Assembly (NCBI GenBank): GCA_900538705.1
Contig: UPZG01000001.1
Coordinates: 248,001 to 312,000 of the forward strand
Direction of reading: 5' to 3'
Origin: an uncultured Porphyromonadaceae bacterium
GTDB taxonomy: Bacteria > Bacteroidota > Bacteroidia > Bacteroidales > Barnesiellaceae_A
DNA: 64,000 nt
How positions within the stretch are numbered: the first letter of the stretch is position 1; each line of letters begins with the position of its first letter. Under the pieces are notes generated by a model, which made no database searches, was not told the DNA's origin, and saw nothing but the letters and a program-made list of their open reading frames with translations. The position numbers were made by a program, and so were the translations under genes. Of this stretch, positions 27,800 to 36,803 are shown one piece after another.

Positions 27800-30727
27800 A
27801 TGTTGAAAAAGGGTATACTTTTCTGTATGGCGGTGTGCCTTGCTTTTTCGGTAATGGCATCTCCTGTATATCTGCATAGCGACAAGTCGGTTGTGTGGAA
27901 AGTGACTCCGCAAGACGATGTTGCCAATTCTGCTGTAATTATGTCGCCCGGTTATGATGTTTCATCGTGGGTCGATGCTACGGTGCCTGGTACAGTCTTT
28001 GCATCGTATGTAGCAGCCGGATTGGAAGAAGACCCCAATTTTGGTGATAACATTGCACGTGTAGACCGCGCCAAATATGATCGTAGCTTTTGGTATCGTA
28101 CAGAATTTACTGTACCGGAAGATTTTGATAAAGAGTTGGTGTGGCTCAATTTTAATGGTGTTAATCGTAAGGCCGATATTTATCTCAATGGTAAGCTGTT
28201 GGGAACACTCGACGGCTTTATGCATCGTGGACGTTTCAATGTTACCGGCGTGGTAAATCGAAATGACGTCAATGTACTTGCCGTCTTGGTACATATTCCA
28301 CAAACACCGTTGGCCAATTATGGCAGTCCCACCTATCTCTGTAGTGGAGGATGGGATTGGATGCCCTACGTCCCCGGTCTCAATAGTGGTATTACCGATA
28401 AGGTGTATCTTTCCAATACAGGAAATGTTACGCTTATAGACCCCTGGATACGGACTTCGCTCCCGTCACGTGCCCGAGCCGAACTCTCTGTCTCGCTCGA
28501 TGTGCGTAATAATTCTCACGAGAAAGTACATGCCGTGGTTACGGGTATCATTACTCCCGGTAATGTCACTTTTTCGCAGGAAGTAGACCTCGATGCCAAT
28601 GTCATGCGCACTCTTCGTTTTGACAAACGTTATTTCCCTCAGCTCTGTATCAATAATCCTCGTTTATGGTGGCCAAACGGATATGGTGAGCCCAATCTGT
28701 ATAGTTGTCGTTTTGAGGTAAAAGTCGGTGAGGCTGTTTCTCAATCGCAAGAGGTCACCTTTGGCATACGTCAATACTCTTATGACAAGAACGGCAACAC
28801 ATTTCATATCTATATAAATGGTGTACCTGTGTTTGTAAAGGGTGCCAATTGGGGAATGCCCGAGTATATGTTGCGCTGTCGTGGCGATGAGTATGATTTG
28901 AAAGTCGACCTGCATCGCCGTATGAACTTCAATATGATACGCAATTGGTTGGGCGTTACAACCGATGAGGAGTTTTATGAGGCTTGCGATAAATATGGTA
29001 TCATGGTATGGGACGATTTTTGGATAAATTCTAATCCTAATCTCCCTTACAATATACATGTATTCAACTTTAATGTCGTTGAAAAGATAAAACGGGTGCG
29101 TAACCATCCTTGTATTGCTGTGTGGTGTGGCGATAACGAGTCCAATCCGCAACCACCTCTCGAAGGATGGATGGCCGAAAATATACGTACGTTCGATGGT
29201 GGTGACCGCTATTTCCAAGCCAATTCGCATGCCGATGGGCTTACCGGTAGTGGTATGTGGAAGGCTTTCGACCCTCGTTATTATTTCCTCGAATATCCCG
29301 ATGGTCTTGAAGGTAATCCTGCCCGAGGATGGGGTTTCCGTACCGAAATAGGTACAGCTGTTATGCCCAACTACGATAGCTTTATAAAGTTTATGCCTCG
29401 TGAAAACTGGTGGCCTCGAGATGAGATGTGGAATTTCCACTATTTCGGTCCTTCGGCCGGTAATGCCGACCATGTGCAGTATGATGCTTTACTTACCAAG
29501 GGCTTTGGTGTACCCGATGGTATAGAGGAGTATTGCCGAAAAGCTCAGTTGTTGAATATACAGACCAACAAGGCAATGTATGAAGGCTGGCTTGACCACA
29601 TGTGGAACGATGCCTCGGGTATCATGATATGGATGGGACAGTCGTCATATCCCTCTATGGTATGGCAAACATACGATTACTATTATGATCTTACGGGCGC
29701 TTATTGGGGTGCCAAGAATGCTTGCGAACCGTTACACATCTTCTGGAACCCTGTGACCGATGCCGTAAAAGTCGCCAATACTACAGCCCGCGATTTCTCT
29801 GGGTTACAGGCCGAGGTAAAAGTATATAACCTCGACGGGAAGGAGGTGTCTGCTTATACACGACGTGTCAATCTTGATTCTCCCTCCAATACGACGGTGG
29901 AGTGTATGATTATTCCTTTCGCTCGTGAACGCAAGATACTCTCTTTGGGTAAGCCTACATATGCTTCTTCCTCGGAGTATAGTTCGCCGGCCGATGCAAC
30001 CGATGGCAAGAGTGATACCCGGTGGTCGTCGCGTGTGGCCGATAACGAGTGGATTTATGTCGACTTGGGTTGTAAGCAACCAGTTGGTGGAGTGCGACTT
30101 CGCTGGGAGGCATCGTATGGTAAGGCGTATAAGATACAAGTATCGGACGATGCCCGTACGTGGAACGAAGTGTATAAAACATATGAAGGTCGCGAAGGTG
30201 TGAAGGAGATATTCTTCCCCGAGGTTGATGCCCGTTATGTACGGATGTTTGGTATCGAGCGCGGATGGTGGTATGGGTATTCTTTGTGGAACTTCGACGT
30301 GCTGGGGGGAACTCCGGTTGCCGACGATCTTTCTGATACCCACTTTATACGACTGAGGTTGACCGATGCCGATGGAAATATACTTTCTGAAAATTTCTAT
30401 TGGCGGGGTAATCGTGATCGCCGCGACTTCACGGCTCTTAATTCGTTGCCGCAGGCTCGGGTGAAAGTATCATCGAAACTTGTCGAGGAGAATGGCCGCG
30501 CAACCATTACAGCGATAGTTTCTAATCCGAAGAATGCTCCTGTGGCATTTGCCGTGAGAGTAAAGCCTGTGCGTACATCTGATGGAGAGCGCATCTTGCC
30601 TGTCTTCATGAATGATAACTATTTTACTCTCATGCCCGGAGAGAAACGCACGGTTACCATGGAGTTTGATGCTGCTTTGCTTGAAGGAGGTTCGTATAGA
30701 CTGGATGTAGAGCCTTATAACAGATAA
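27800..30727 (+). CDS. Glycoside hydrolase family 2 (beta-mannosidase / exo-beta-glucosaminidase type) with inserted F5/8 type C domain
   Basis: A 975-residue exported enzyme. The ATG at 27800 (MLKKGILFCMAVCLAFSVMA) is preferred to an in-frame TTG at 27794. It has a GH2 jelly-roll domain (FWYRTEFTVPEDF, NGVNRKADIYLNG), an Ig-like domain, and a barrel with acid/base Glu about 447 in AVWCGDNESNPQ and nucleophile Glu about 516 in FRTEIGTA. The 69-residue gap between these Glu residues is closer to the exo-glucosaminidase CsxA than to BtMan2A; specificity remains undecided. The late Ig-like domain is split by a discoidin-like F5/8 type C module (about 715-835; LGKPTYASSSEYSSPADATD, WIYVDLGCKQPVGGVRLRW) before resuming at HFIRLRLTDADGN. 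Confidence 0.85.
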   Translation: MLKKGILFCMAVCLAFSVMASPVYLHSDKSVVWKVTPQDDVANSAVIMSPGYDVSSWVDATVPGTVFASYVAAGLEEDPNFGDNIARVDRAKYDRSFWYRTEFTVPEDFDKELVWLNFNGVNRKADIYLNGKLLGTLDGFMHRGRFNVTGVVNRNDVNVLAVLVHIPQTPLANYGSPTYLCSGGWDWMPYVPGLNSGITDKVYLSNTGNVTLIDPWIRTSLPSRARAELSVSLDVRNNSHEKVHAVVTGIITPGNVTFSQEVDLDANVMRTLRFDKRYFPQLCINNPRLWWPNGYGEPNLYSCRFEVKVGEAVSQSQEVTFGIRQYSYDKNGNTFHIYINGVPVFVKGANWGMPEYMLRCRGDEYDLKVDLHRRMNFNMIRNWLGVTTDEEFYEACDKYGIMVWDDFWINSNPNLPYNIHVFNFNVVEKIKRVRNHPCIAVWCGDNESNPQPPLEGWMAENIRTFDGGDRYFQANSHADGLTGSGMWKAFDPRYYFLEYPDGLEGNPARGWGFRTEIGTAVMPNYDSFIKFMPRENWWPRDEMWNFHYFGPSAGNADHVQYDALLTKGFGVPDGIEEYCRKAQLLNIQTNKAMYEGWLDHMWNDASGIMIWMGQSSYPSMVWQTYDYYYDLTGAYWGAKNACEPLHIFWNPVTDAVKVANTTARDFSGLQAEVKVYNLDGKEVSAYTRRVNLDSPSNTTVECMIIPFARERKILSLGKPTYASSSEYSSPADATDGKSDTRWSSRVADNEWIYVDLGCKQPVGGVRLRWEASYGKAYKIQVSDDARTWNEVYKTYEGREGVKEIFFPEVDARYVRMFGIERGWWYGYSLWNFDVLGGTPVADDLSDTHFIRLRLTDADGNILSENFYWRGNRDRRDFTALNSLPQARVKVSSKLVEENGRATITAIVSNPKNAPVAFAVRVKPVRTSDGERILPVFMNDNYFTLMPGEKRTVTMEFDAALLEGGSYRLDVEPYNR

Positions 30728-30737
30728 TGTGTAAGTA

Positions 30738-33700
30738 ATGTCAAAACATTTTATCATATCTCTATTGCTTGTTTGTCTGGGGGTATGCCGGGGACTCGCT
30801 CAAGAGACCGGTAATGCCCCCGTGGCATATCTGGTGGGAGGAGCTCATCTCGATTCACAATGGAACTGGGACGTAGTCACGACCATAAATGAATATTTGC
30901 CCAATACGGCACGACAGAATCTGTTCTTGTTGGAACGATTCCCCTCTTATGTATTCAATTTTGAGGGTGGTGTGAAATATGCGTGGATGAAAGAGTATTA
31001 TCCCGATTTATACCGTCAGGTGAAACAACAGATTGCGACCGGTCGATGGCATGTCGCAGGTGCTTCGTGGGAGGCCTGCGAGGTTTTGGTGTCATCGTCA
31101 GAGTCGTTGATACGTAACATCCTATTGGGGCAGACGTTTTATCGGCGTGAGTTTGGCCTCTCGTCTTCCGATATTTATCTTCCCGATTGTTTCGGATTTC
31201 CTTATAACCTACCTACAATAGCCGCCCATTGCAACCTTATAGGCTTCTCGACGCAAAAATTGCAGTGGCGTGGGTCGGCATTGACGTCCAATGGGCAGTA
31301 TCCCTTTACCTTCGGGGTGTGGGAAGGTGTAGATGGTAGTCGTATAGCAGCAGCTGCCAACGCCTTTGATTACAGTCGTGTATGGGCATCGGGAGAGGAT
31401 TTGTCTGACAGCCGCGAGCTCTACGACAAGGCTATGCAGTCGCCTGCGCGGGCAGTCTATCACTATTATGGGACGGGCGATATTGGCGGATCGCCTACGA
31501 TTGCTTCGGTCGAAGCCGTCGAGCAGTCTGTGGGGAAACCAGGCAGAGTACGGGTAGTGTCGGCAACAAGCGATGCCATGTATCGCGATTTCTTGCCGTT
31601 AACGTCGCATCCTGAGCTTCCTATATACAAAGGCGAGATGTTGATGGATGTACACGGGAACGCCTGTTATACCTCGCAAGCGGCTATGAAATTGTATAAC
31701 CGTGAGAATGAGCTTCTGGCAGCGGCAGCCGAGCGTGCTGCAGTAGTGGCCGATTGGTTATTGCCAGGTAGTTATCCGACAGCTATTCTTGATGAGGCGT
31801 GGAAACGTTTTATCTGGCATCAATTTCATGATGATCTGACGGGGACATCTATCCCTCGTGCCTATACCTATTCATGGAACGATGAGCTGTTGTCTCTTCG
31901 ACAATTTGAAGATGTCCTTGAAACATCACTCGCCATACTGAGCAGGCGGTTAGATACGCGAGTGAAGGGTACACCGGTGCTCTTATATAATCCGTCATCA
32001 CATCTTGTTACCGATGTAGTAGCGGTGCAACTGCCGGTACAGAAAAAAACTAAAAATTATGCTGTGTATGATGAAAACAGGCATAAAGTACCGTCGCAGG
32101 TGCTGTGTTACACACCCGACAGTGTGACGCTTCTCTTGCAGGCAACTATACCACCCATGGGGGTAGTCATCTACGATGTGCGTGCAGCCTCGCATGTTTC
32201 TGATGTAAGTGACGTAGTTGCAACAGACAGTACTCTCGAGAACAGTATATATCATATTGAGCTTGATGGTGAAGGCAATATGGTATCGTGGTACGACAAG
32301 CGCTATCATAAGGAGTGGATAGCATCCGGAGAGAGTATTGCTCCCCAGTTGTTTACTAACAACGATTCATTTCAGTGGCCTGCCTGGGAAATCAAGTGGC
32401 AAGTAGCACAGAGTATTCCCGAAGGGAAGTTTGACTCTTGCCGGGTATCGTTGGTAGAGAGTGGGGCTTTGCGTGCTACGCTCTGTGTCGAACGCCGGTA
32501 TGGTGATACCCGCTGGCTTCAATATATCAGTTTGGTTGCTGGGAGTGACCGTATAGAGGTACGTAATGAGTTAGATTGGCATACCGAACGAGCTTTGTTG
32601 AAAATGGCTTTCCCATTTGCCGTTGCAAACGATACGGCACGTTACGACATAGGTATTGGTTCGATAGGCCGAGCTACCAACAAACCATCGGCGTATGAGA
32701 CGTATGCGCATCGCTGGGTATCGTTGACTGATACGTCAGCAGGTTATGGCATTTCTATACTGAGTGATTCCAAATATGGTTGGGATAAGCCTGATGGTCA
32801 TACCATGCGGCTCACACTGCTGCATACGCCTGCTGCCGAGAGCGCATTTTTCTATCAAAGTAGGCAAGATATGGGATATCATACATTCGGGTATGCCATG
32901 ATAGCCCATGAAGGAAATGAAGTGGAAGCCGGTATGGCGCGTCGTGCCGAAGCGTATGACAATGGATTGAAAGCCTTTGTAGTATCGCGCCATGCAGGAG
33001 AGTTAGGTCGTGCTTACTCGTGGCTCTCGGTAGATAATCAGGGATTGGAAGTGATGGCTTTCAAAAAGGCCGAAGATGGTAACGGTTACATCGTGCGCCT
33101 TTGTGAAAAACAAGGGCAGGCAACGCACGCGACACTCTCTTTTGTAGCGCCGTTACAGTATGTATATGAGTGCGACGGAACGGAGATAGTACAAGATACG
33201 CTTTGTCCGGTAGGCAATACTTTCAGTGTGACACTTCCGGCTTACGGCGTGCGTACCTATCGGTTATTGCCGCAACCCTGTGGCAATCCGTTGCAGCCTG
33301 TTGTGTCGCAACCGTTACAACTTCCTTATAATCTACGTTATGTATCGTATAACGAATTTAGGAATACGGCCGATTTTGACGGCGCGGGGCATTCTTTTGC
33401 AGCAGAACTTTTTCCCGATACTCTTTATAGTGGCGGCATTGCCTTCGTGATGGGCGATGAAAACGCTGCCAATGGTATGAAGTGCCTGGGCGATACCATA
33501 TGTTTACCGCAAGATAGAACCTACAGCAGGCTCTATTTGTTGGCCGCCTCGACACTCGACGATTATGCCGCGACATTTTATGTCGATGGTAAGCCTTATA
33601 ACATAGAAGTCCCTTACTATAGCGGATTTATAGGACAATGGGGGCATGAAGGTGAGACTATTGCTTACTTGAAACGTCCCATGCCAGCTTTTATAGGCAC

Positions 33701-34346
33701 ACACAGGCATGATATGAATGGGAATAAAGATTGTGCTTATGAGTATACCTACATCTTCAGGTTTGCTATCGACTTGCCGCCAAAGGCGAGAGAGCTGGTA
33801 TTACCGTGTAACTCGCGAATAGTTCTTTTTGCAGCTACGCTTACCGAAGAGATGCCTCTTTTACAACCGGCTCATCCCCTTTTCCGTACAGCTATGAAAG
33901 CTACTGATGTCGTTTACAAACGATTTGAAACGCACAACCTTTTGTTGGGTAAGGAGATTGTATCCTGCTCGGGTGCGACGTCGCAGAATGAGCAAGCTCG
34001 TTATGCTATTGATGGAGATGAAAGCACCAAATGGGCTGACTTTCATACTGGTAAGCCTAATTATATAGAAGTAGACTTGGGTGATGTCCTACCGGTAAAA
34101 GGGTGGCGGGTCGTGCATGCTGGAAAAGAGACGCCGGCATTCATAACCAAGAATTATGAGTTGCAAGTACGACTCTCGACACAAGACTCCTGGCATACTG
34201 TAGACAAAATAACTGGAAATATCAAGAATGTAACCGACCGAAATCTTGATACCCCGGTAAAAGCCCGTTATGTGAGGTTATATATTACCGGCCCTGTACG
34301 CGACGGCGGTGATATAGCTCGTATATATGAGTGGGAGGTTTACTGA
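30738..34346 (+). CDS. Glycoside hydrolase family 38 alpha-mannosidase with C-terminal F5/8 type C domain
   Basis: A 1202-residue exported enzyme; signal peptide MSKHFIISLLLVCLGVCRGLA. GH38 enzymes are zinc-dependent retaining alpha-mannosidases acting on N-glycans or related mannosides. Metal-site motif GGAHLDSQWNWD lies near residue 35 and the nucleophile Asp about 150 is in LPDCFGFPYNLP. The middle part carries the helical domain and the family's beta-sandwich domains. The last about 130 residues form a discoidin-like module (YAIDGDESTKWADF, YIEVDLGDVLPVKGW, ARYVRLYI) for sugar binding. It is the last gene of the operon and ends 3 bp before the convergent AraC gene, with no terminator space between them. 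Confidence 0.9.
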   Translation: MSKHFIISLLLVCLGVCRGLAQETGNAPVAYLVGGAHLDSQWNWDVVTTINEYLPNTARQNLFLLERFPSYVFNFEGGVKYAWMKEYYPDLYRQVKQQIATGRWHVAGASWEACEVLVSSSESLIRNILLGQTFYRREFGLSSSDIYLPDCFGFPYNLPTIAAHCNLIGFSTQKLQWRGSALTSNGQYPFTFGVWEGVDGSRIAAAANAFDYSRVWASGEDLSDSRELYDKAMQSPARAVYHYYGTGDIGGSPTIASVEAVEQSVGKPGRVRVVSATSDAMYRDFLPLTSHPELPIYKGEMLMDVHGNACYTSQAAMKLYNRENELLAAAAERAAVVADWLLPGSYPTAILDEAWKRFIWHQFHDDLTGTSIPRAYTYSWNDELLSLRQFEDVLETSLAILSRRLDTRVKGTPVLLYNPSSHLVTDVVAVQLPVQKKTKNYAVYDENRHKVPSQVLCYTPDSVTLLLQATIPPMGVVIYDVRAASHVSDVSDVVATDSTLENSIYHIELDGEGNMVSWYDKRYHKEWIASGESIAPQLFTNNDSFQWPAWEIKWQVAQSIPEGKFDSCRVSLVESGALRATLCVERRYGDTRWLQYISLVAGSDRIEVRNELDWHTERALLKMAFPFAVANDTARYDIGIGSIGRATNKPSAYETYAHRWVSLTDTSAGYGISILSDSKYGWDKPDGHTMRLTLLHTPAAESAFFYQSRQDMGYHTFGYAMIAHEGNEVEAGMARRAEAYDNGLKAFVVSRHAGELGRAYSWLSVDNQGLEVMAFKKAEDGNGYIVRLCEKQGQATHATLSFVAPLQYVYECDGTEIVQDTLCPVGNTFSVTLPAYGVRTYRLLPQPCGNPLQPVVSQPLQLPYNLRYVSYNEFRNTADFDGAGHSFAAELFPDTLYSGGIAFVMGDENAANGMKCLGDTICLPQDRTYSRLYLLAASTLDDYAATFYVDGKPYNIEVPYYSGFIGQWGHEGETIAYLKRPMPAFIGTHRHDMNGNKDCAYEYTYIFRFAIDLPPKARELVLPCNSRIVLFAATLTEEMPLLQPAHPLFRTAMKATDVVYKRFETHNLLLGKEIVSCSGATSQNEQARYAIDGDESTKWADFHTGKPNYIEVDLGDVLPVKGWRVVHAGKETPAFITKNYELQVRLSTQDSWHTVDKITGNIKNVTDRNLDTPVKARYVRLYITGPVRDGGDIARIYEWEVY

Positions 34347-34349
34347 TGC

Positions 34350-35237
34350 CTAACCTTTTTTGTGTGCCCGATATTCGGTGGGCGATATGCCCATGATTTT
34401 GGTAAATAAGCGGGAGAAGTAGAATGTATCGTCTATTCCTACAAGAGGGCTTATTTGGTTGATTTTCATGTTGGTGAAATCGAGATAGTGGCAGGCTTTT
34501 CGTATGCGCAGCATGTTGAGGTATTGCAGGGGCGAGAAGCCTGTCTTTTTCAGGAACAGGTTGGAGAAATACGAGACCGACAGGTTCACCTCATCGGCTA
34601 TTTCGCCGAGGGTAAGTTTCCGATTGATGTTTTCCTGCATGAAAGCAATGGCGAGGTCGGTAGCGTCTACATGCCTGCGTTCATTTTTATCTTCGATATA
34701 TTCTCCTACATATTTCATCAAGCCCAGGAAGTGGAAGAGGCTTGTGGTAGCATACATGATATTGTTGTTGCCGAATCCGTTGTCGAGAGTGTTGTATATC
34801 TCTTCAAATAGACGCAATTGAGTTTCCATGGGTTTGTTGCCCGGTGTAGATACGTGGGTGGGAACGTCGAAACCCTTGCGGAAAAAAGCGGCCATGTCGC
34901 CCTTGAAGTGCAGCCAATAGATGCTCCACGGGTCATCCTCGAGGCTTCCGTAGGTATGAGCTTCGTGTTCGGGAAGGATGAAAAATTGGTTTTGAGTTAC
35001 GTGATACCGTTTCTTGCCCAAAGAATACCAACCCTTACCCCTTACACAGTAAATAAGTACATTCTCGGTTGCTTCTTCAGCTGTGCGTTCACGGTAATGG
35101 TATGAAGCCGTAGGGTAGAAGCCGATATCGGTGATATAAAGCATCTTTCCTAATGGGTTTTGCTTTATTTTTTCTATTATGAACGAGGGTATTATAATCG
35201 TTCGTTGACCCTTGAATCCTTCGCGTATTTTGGGCAT
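34350..35237 (-). CDS. AraC-family transcriptional regulator
   Basis: A 295-residue cytoplasmic regulator. The N-terminal cupin-type sensing domain (about 60-150) includes YHYRERTAEEATENVLIYCV and GKGWYSLGKKRYHVTQNQFFILP. The C-terminal AraC DNA-binding domain has two HTH motifs: LTLGEIADEVNLSVSYFSNLF and INQISPLVGIDDTFYFSRLF, ending GISPTEYRAHKK. It is divergent from the sugar-porter operon and shares a 160-bp intergenic region that contains the conserved operator (35302-35342). The same operator precedes the GH36-SusCD operon, so this protein probably regulates both operons and perhaps itself. The ligand is probably a released sugar entering the cell. Confidence 0.92.
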   Translation of the reverse strand: MPKIREGFKGQRTIIIPSFIIEKIKQNPLGKMLYITDIGFYPTASYHYRERTAEEATENVLIYCVRGKGWYSLGKKRYHVTQNQFFILPEHEAHTYGSLEDDPWSIYWLHFKGDMAAFFRKGFDVPTHVSTPGNKPMETQLRLFEEIYNTLDNGFGNNNIMYATTSLFHFLGLMKYVGEYIEDKNERRHVDATDLAIAFMQENINRKLTLGEIADEVNLSVSYFSNLFLKKTGFSPLQYLNMLRIRKACHYLDFTNMKINQISPLVGIDDTFYFSRLFTKIMGISPTEYRAHKKG

Positions 35238-35264
35238 GATAGGAGAAGTTTGGTAAGATTTTTA

Positions 35265-35296
35265 CAAAGGTAAATATGAATTTTGCAAAAAACAAG
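35265..35296 (-). promoter_or_regulatory. Promoter of the AraC gene
   Basis: Read on the - strand: CTTG (35296-35293), 20-bp spacer, TACCTTTG (35272-35265). This fits the -33/-7 consensus with one deviation. It ends 5 bp from the conserved operator, so the regulator could affect its own transcription. Confidence 0.65.
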
Positions 35297-35301
35297 GCAA
35301 A

Positions 35302-35369
35302 AAAGTAAGATTGTCCATTCCGATAACAATTTTTTCTATTTTACATACCGATGCTAATGCGTTCCTTTG
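35302..35369 (+). promoter_or_regulatory. Conserved operator plus -7 box of the sugar-porter operon
   Basis: Second copy of the block at 11681-11748: AAAGTAA-n-ATTGTCCAT at 35302-35318 and TCTATTTT ending near 35342, then a -7-like TTCCTTTG at 35362-35369. Distance from ATTGTCCAT to the final G of the -7 box is the same as in the first copy. No TTTG is found at the -33 position (35338-35341). Confidence 0.7.
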
Positions 35370-35397
35370 CTTCATAAATAATTAAAAGTACCGAGCT

Positions 35398-36783
35398 ATG
35401 AAAACACATTCCAATGCTTATCTTTTTGGCATAGCTATTATTTCTGCTATGGGTGGTTTGCTCTTTGGATACGACTGGGTCGTGATAGGAGGAGCCAAAC
35501 CGTTTTACGAACAATTTTTTGGCATTGCCAATAATCCGGTCATGCAAGGCTGGGCTATGAGTAGTGCTCTTATAGGTTGTCTTGTGGGAGCACTTACAGC
35601 AGGTCGTTTCAGCGACAAGTTTGGGCGTAAGCCTATCCTAATTTTGGCTGCCGGCATGTTTATCTGTACGGCGTGGGGTACAGGCTTTGCCAGCACTTTT
35701 CTTACGTTTATCATTTTCCGCCTTATAGGTGGTTTTGCCATAGGTGTGGCATCGAGCCTCTCTCCTATGTATATTGCCGAGATAGCTCCTACTCATATGC
35801 GGGGTAGGTTTGTCGCTATTAACCAGCTTACCGTAGTGCTGGGTATATTGTCGGCACAGATTGTCAATTGGCTTATAGCAGAGCCTGTTCCAGAGGGTGC
35901 TACCGCTGAGATGATACTCTACTCGTGGAACGGACAGATGGGTTGGCGATGGATGTTTTGGGCTATGATGGTACCGTCTTTATTGTTTTTTGTTTTGGCA
36001 TTCTTCTTGCCCGAGAGCCCTCGATGGTTGGCTTCGGTGGGACAGACCGATAAAGCCTTACAAATTTTTACCCGCATAGCCGGCCCTGAGGTGGCATGTA
36101 AAGAGATGGATGCCATCAAGGTCTCGCTGGCCTCAGAAACAGGACAAGGTGGTTTCCGTCAGCTGTTCCATCCCTCCATGCGTAAGGTCTTGCTCATAGG
36201 GGTTGTTATGGCAGTCTTGCAGCAGTGGTGCGGTATCAATGTCATATTCAACTATGCACAAGAAATTTTCATGTCGGCCGGTTACGGTATCTCAGATGTC
36301 TTGATGAATATAGTAGTTACCGGTGTTACCAACGTTATTTTCACCATAGTTGCCATGTTTGTCGTCGACCGTTGGGGCCGAAAGAAACTTGCATTGATAG
36401 GAGCTTTTGGTCTGGCTGTGATATATGCGTTGATGGGCATGTTCTACTATATGCATTTTACCGGCGTATTGTTGCTCGTAATTGTCGTGTTGGCTATTGC
36501 TTGCTATGCCATGACGCTTGCCACGGTTATGTGGGTAATTATCTCAGAGATTTTCCCCAACCGTATTCGCGGTATAGCCATGTCGGTATGCACTTTTGCA
36601 TTATGGGCAGCATGTTTTGTACTTACTTATACCTTCCCCATACTCAATAGTGGCTTGGGAGCAGCCTGGACATTCTGGCTTTACGGTATCATTTGTTTGG
36701 TAGGAGGCTTCTTTATCGTGCGAATGCTTCCCGAAACGAAGGGCAAGAGCCTCGAAGAGTTGGAAAAAGAATTAATTAAATAA
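35398..36783 (+). CDS. Sugar porter family MFS transporter (sugar:H+ symporter)
   Basis: A 461-residue inner-membrane protein with 12 predicted helices. It carries the sugar-porter signatures: GGLLFGYDWVVIGGA in helix 1, GRFSDKFGRKP in the loop between helices 2 and 3, PESPRWLASVGQ after helix 6, QQWCGINVIFNYA in helix 7 and PETKGKSLEELE at the end. This family imports monosaccharides such as xylose, galactose or glucose with protons. In context galactose or a related sugar released by the locus is likely. It starts an operon with its own operator copy; the DUF5107 gene follows after 20 bp. Confidence 0.93.
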   Translation: MKTHSNAYLFGIAIISAMGGLLFGYDWVVIGGAKPFYEQFFGIANNPVMQGWAMSSALIGCLVGALTAGRFSDKFGRKPILILAAGMFICTAWGTGFASTFLTFIIFRLIGGFAIGVASSLSPMYIAEIAPTHMRGRFVAINQLTVVLGILSAQIVNWLIAEPVPEGATAEMILYSWNGQMGWRWMFWAMMVPSLLFFVLAFFLPESPRWLASVGQTDKALQIFTRIAGPEVACKEMDAIKVSLASETGQGGFRQLFHPSMRKVLLIGVVMAVLQQWCGINVIFNYAQEIFMSAGYGISDVLMNIVVTGVTNVIFTIVAMFVVDRWGRKKLALIGAFGLAVIYALMGMFYYMHFTGVLLLVIVVLAIACYAMTLATVMWVIISEIFPNRIRGIAMSVCTFALWAACFVLTYTFPILNSGLGAAWTFWLYGIICLVGGFFIVRMLPETKGKSLEELEKELIK

Positions 36784-36803
36784 TCATACATATCACTCAT
36801 TTT

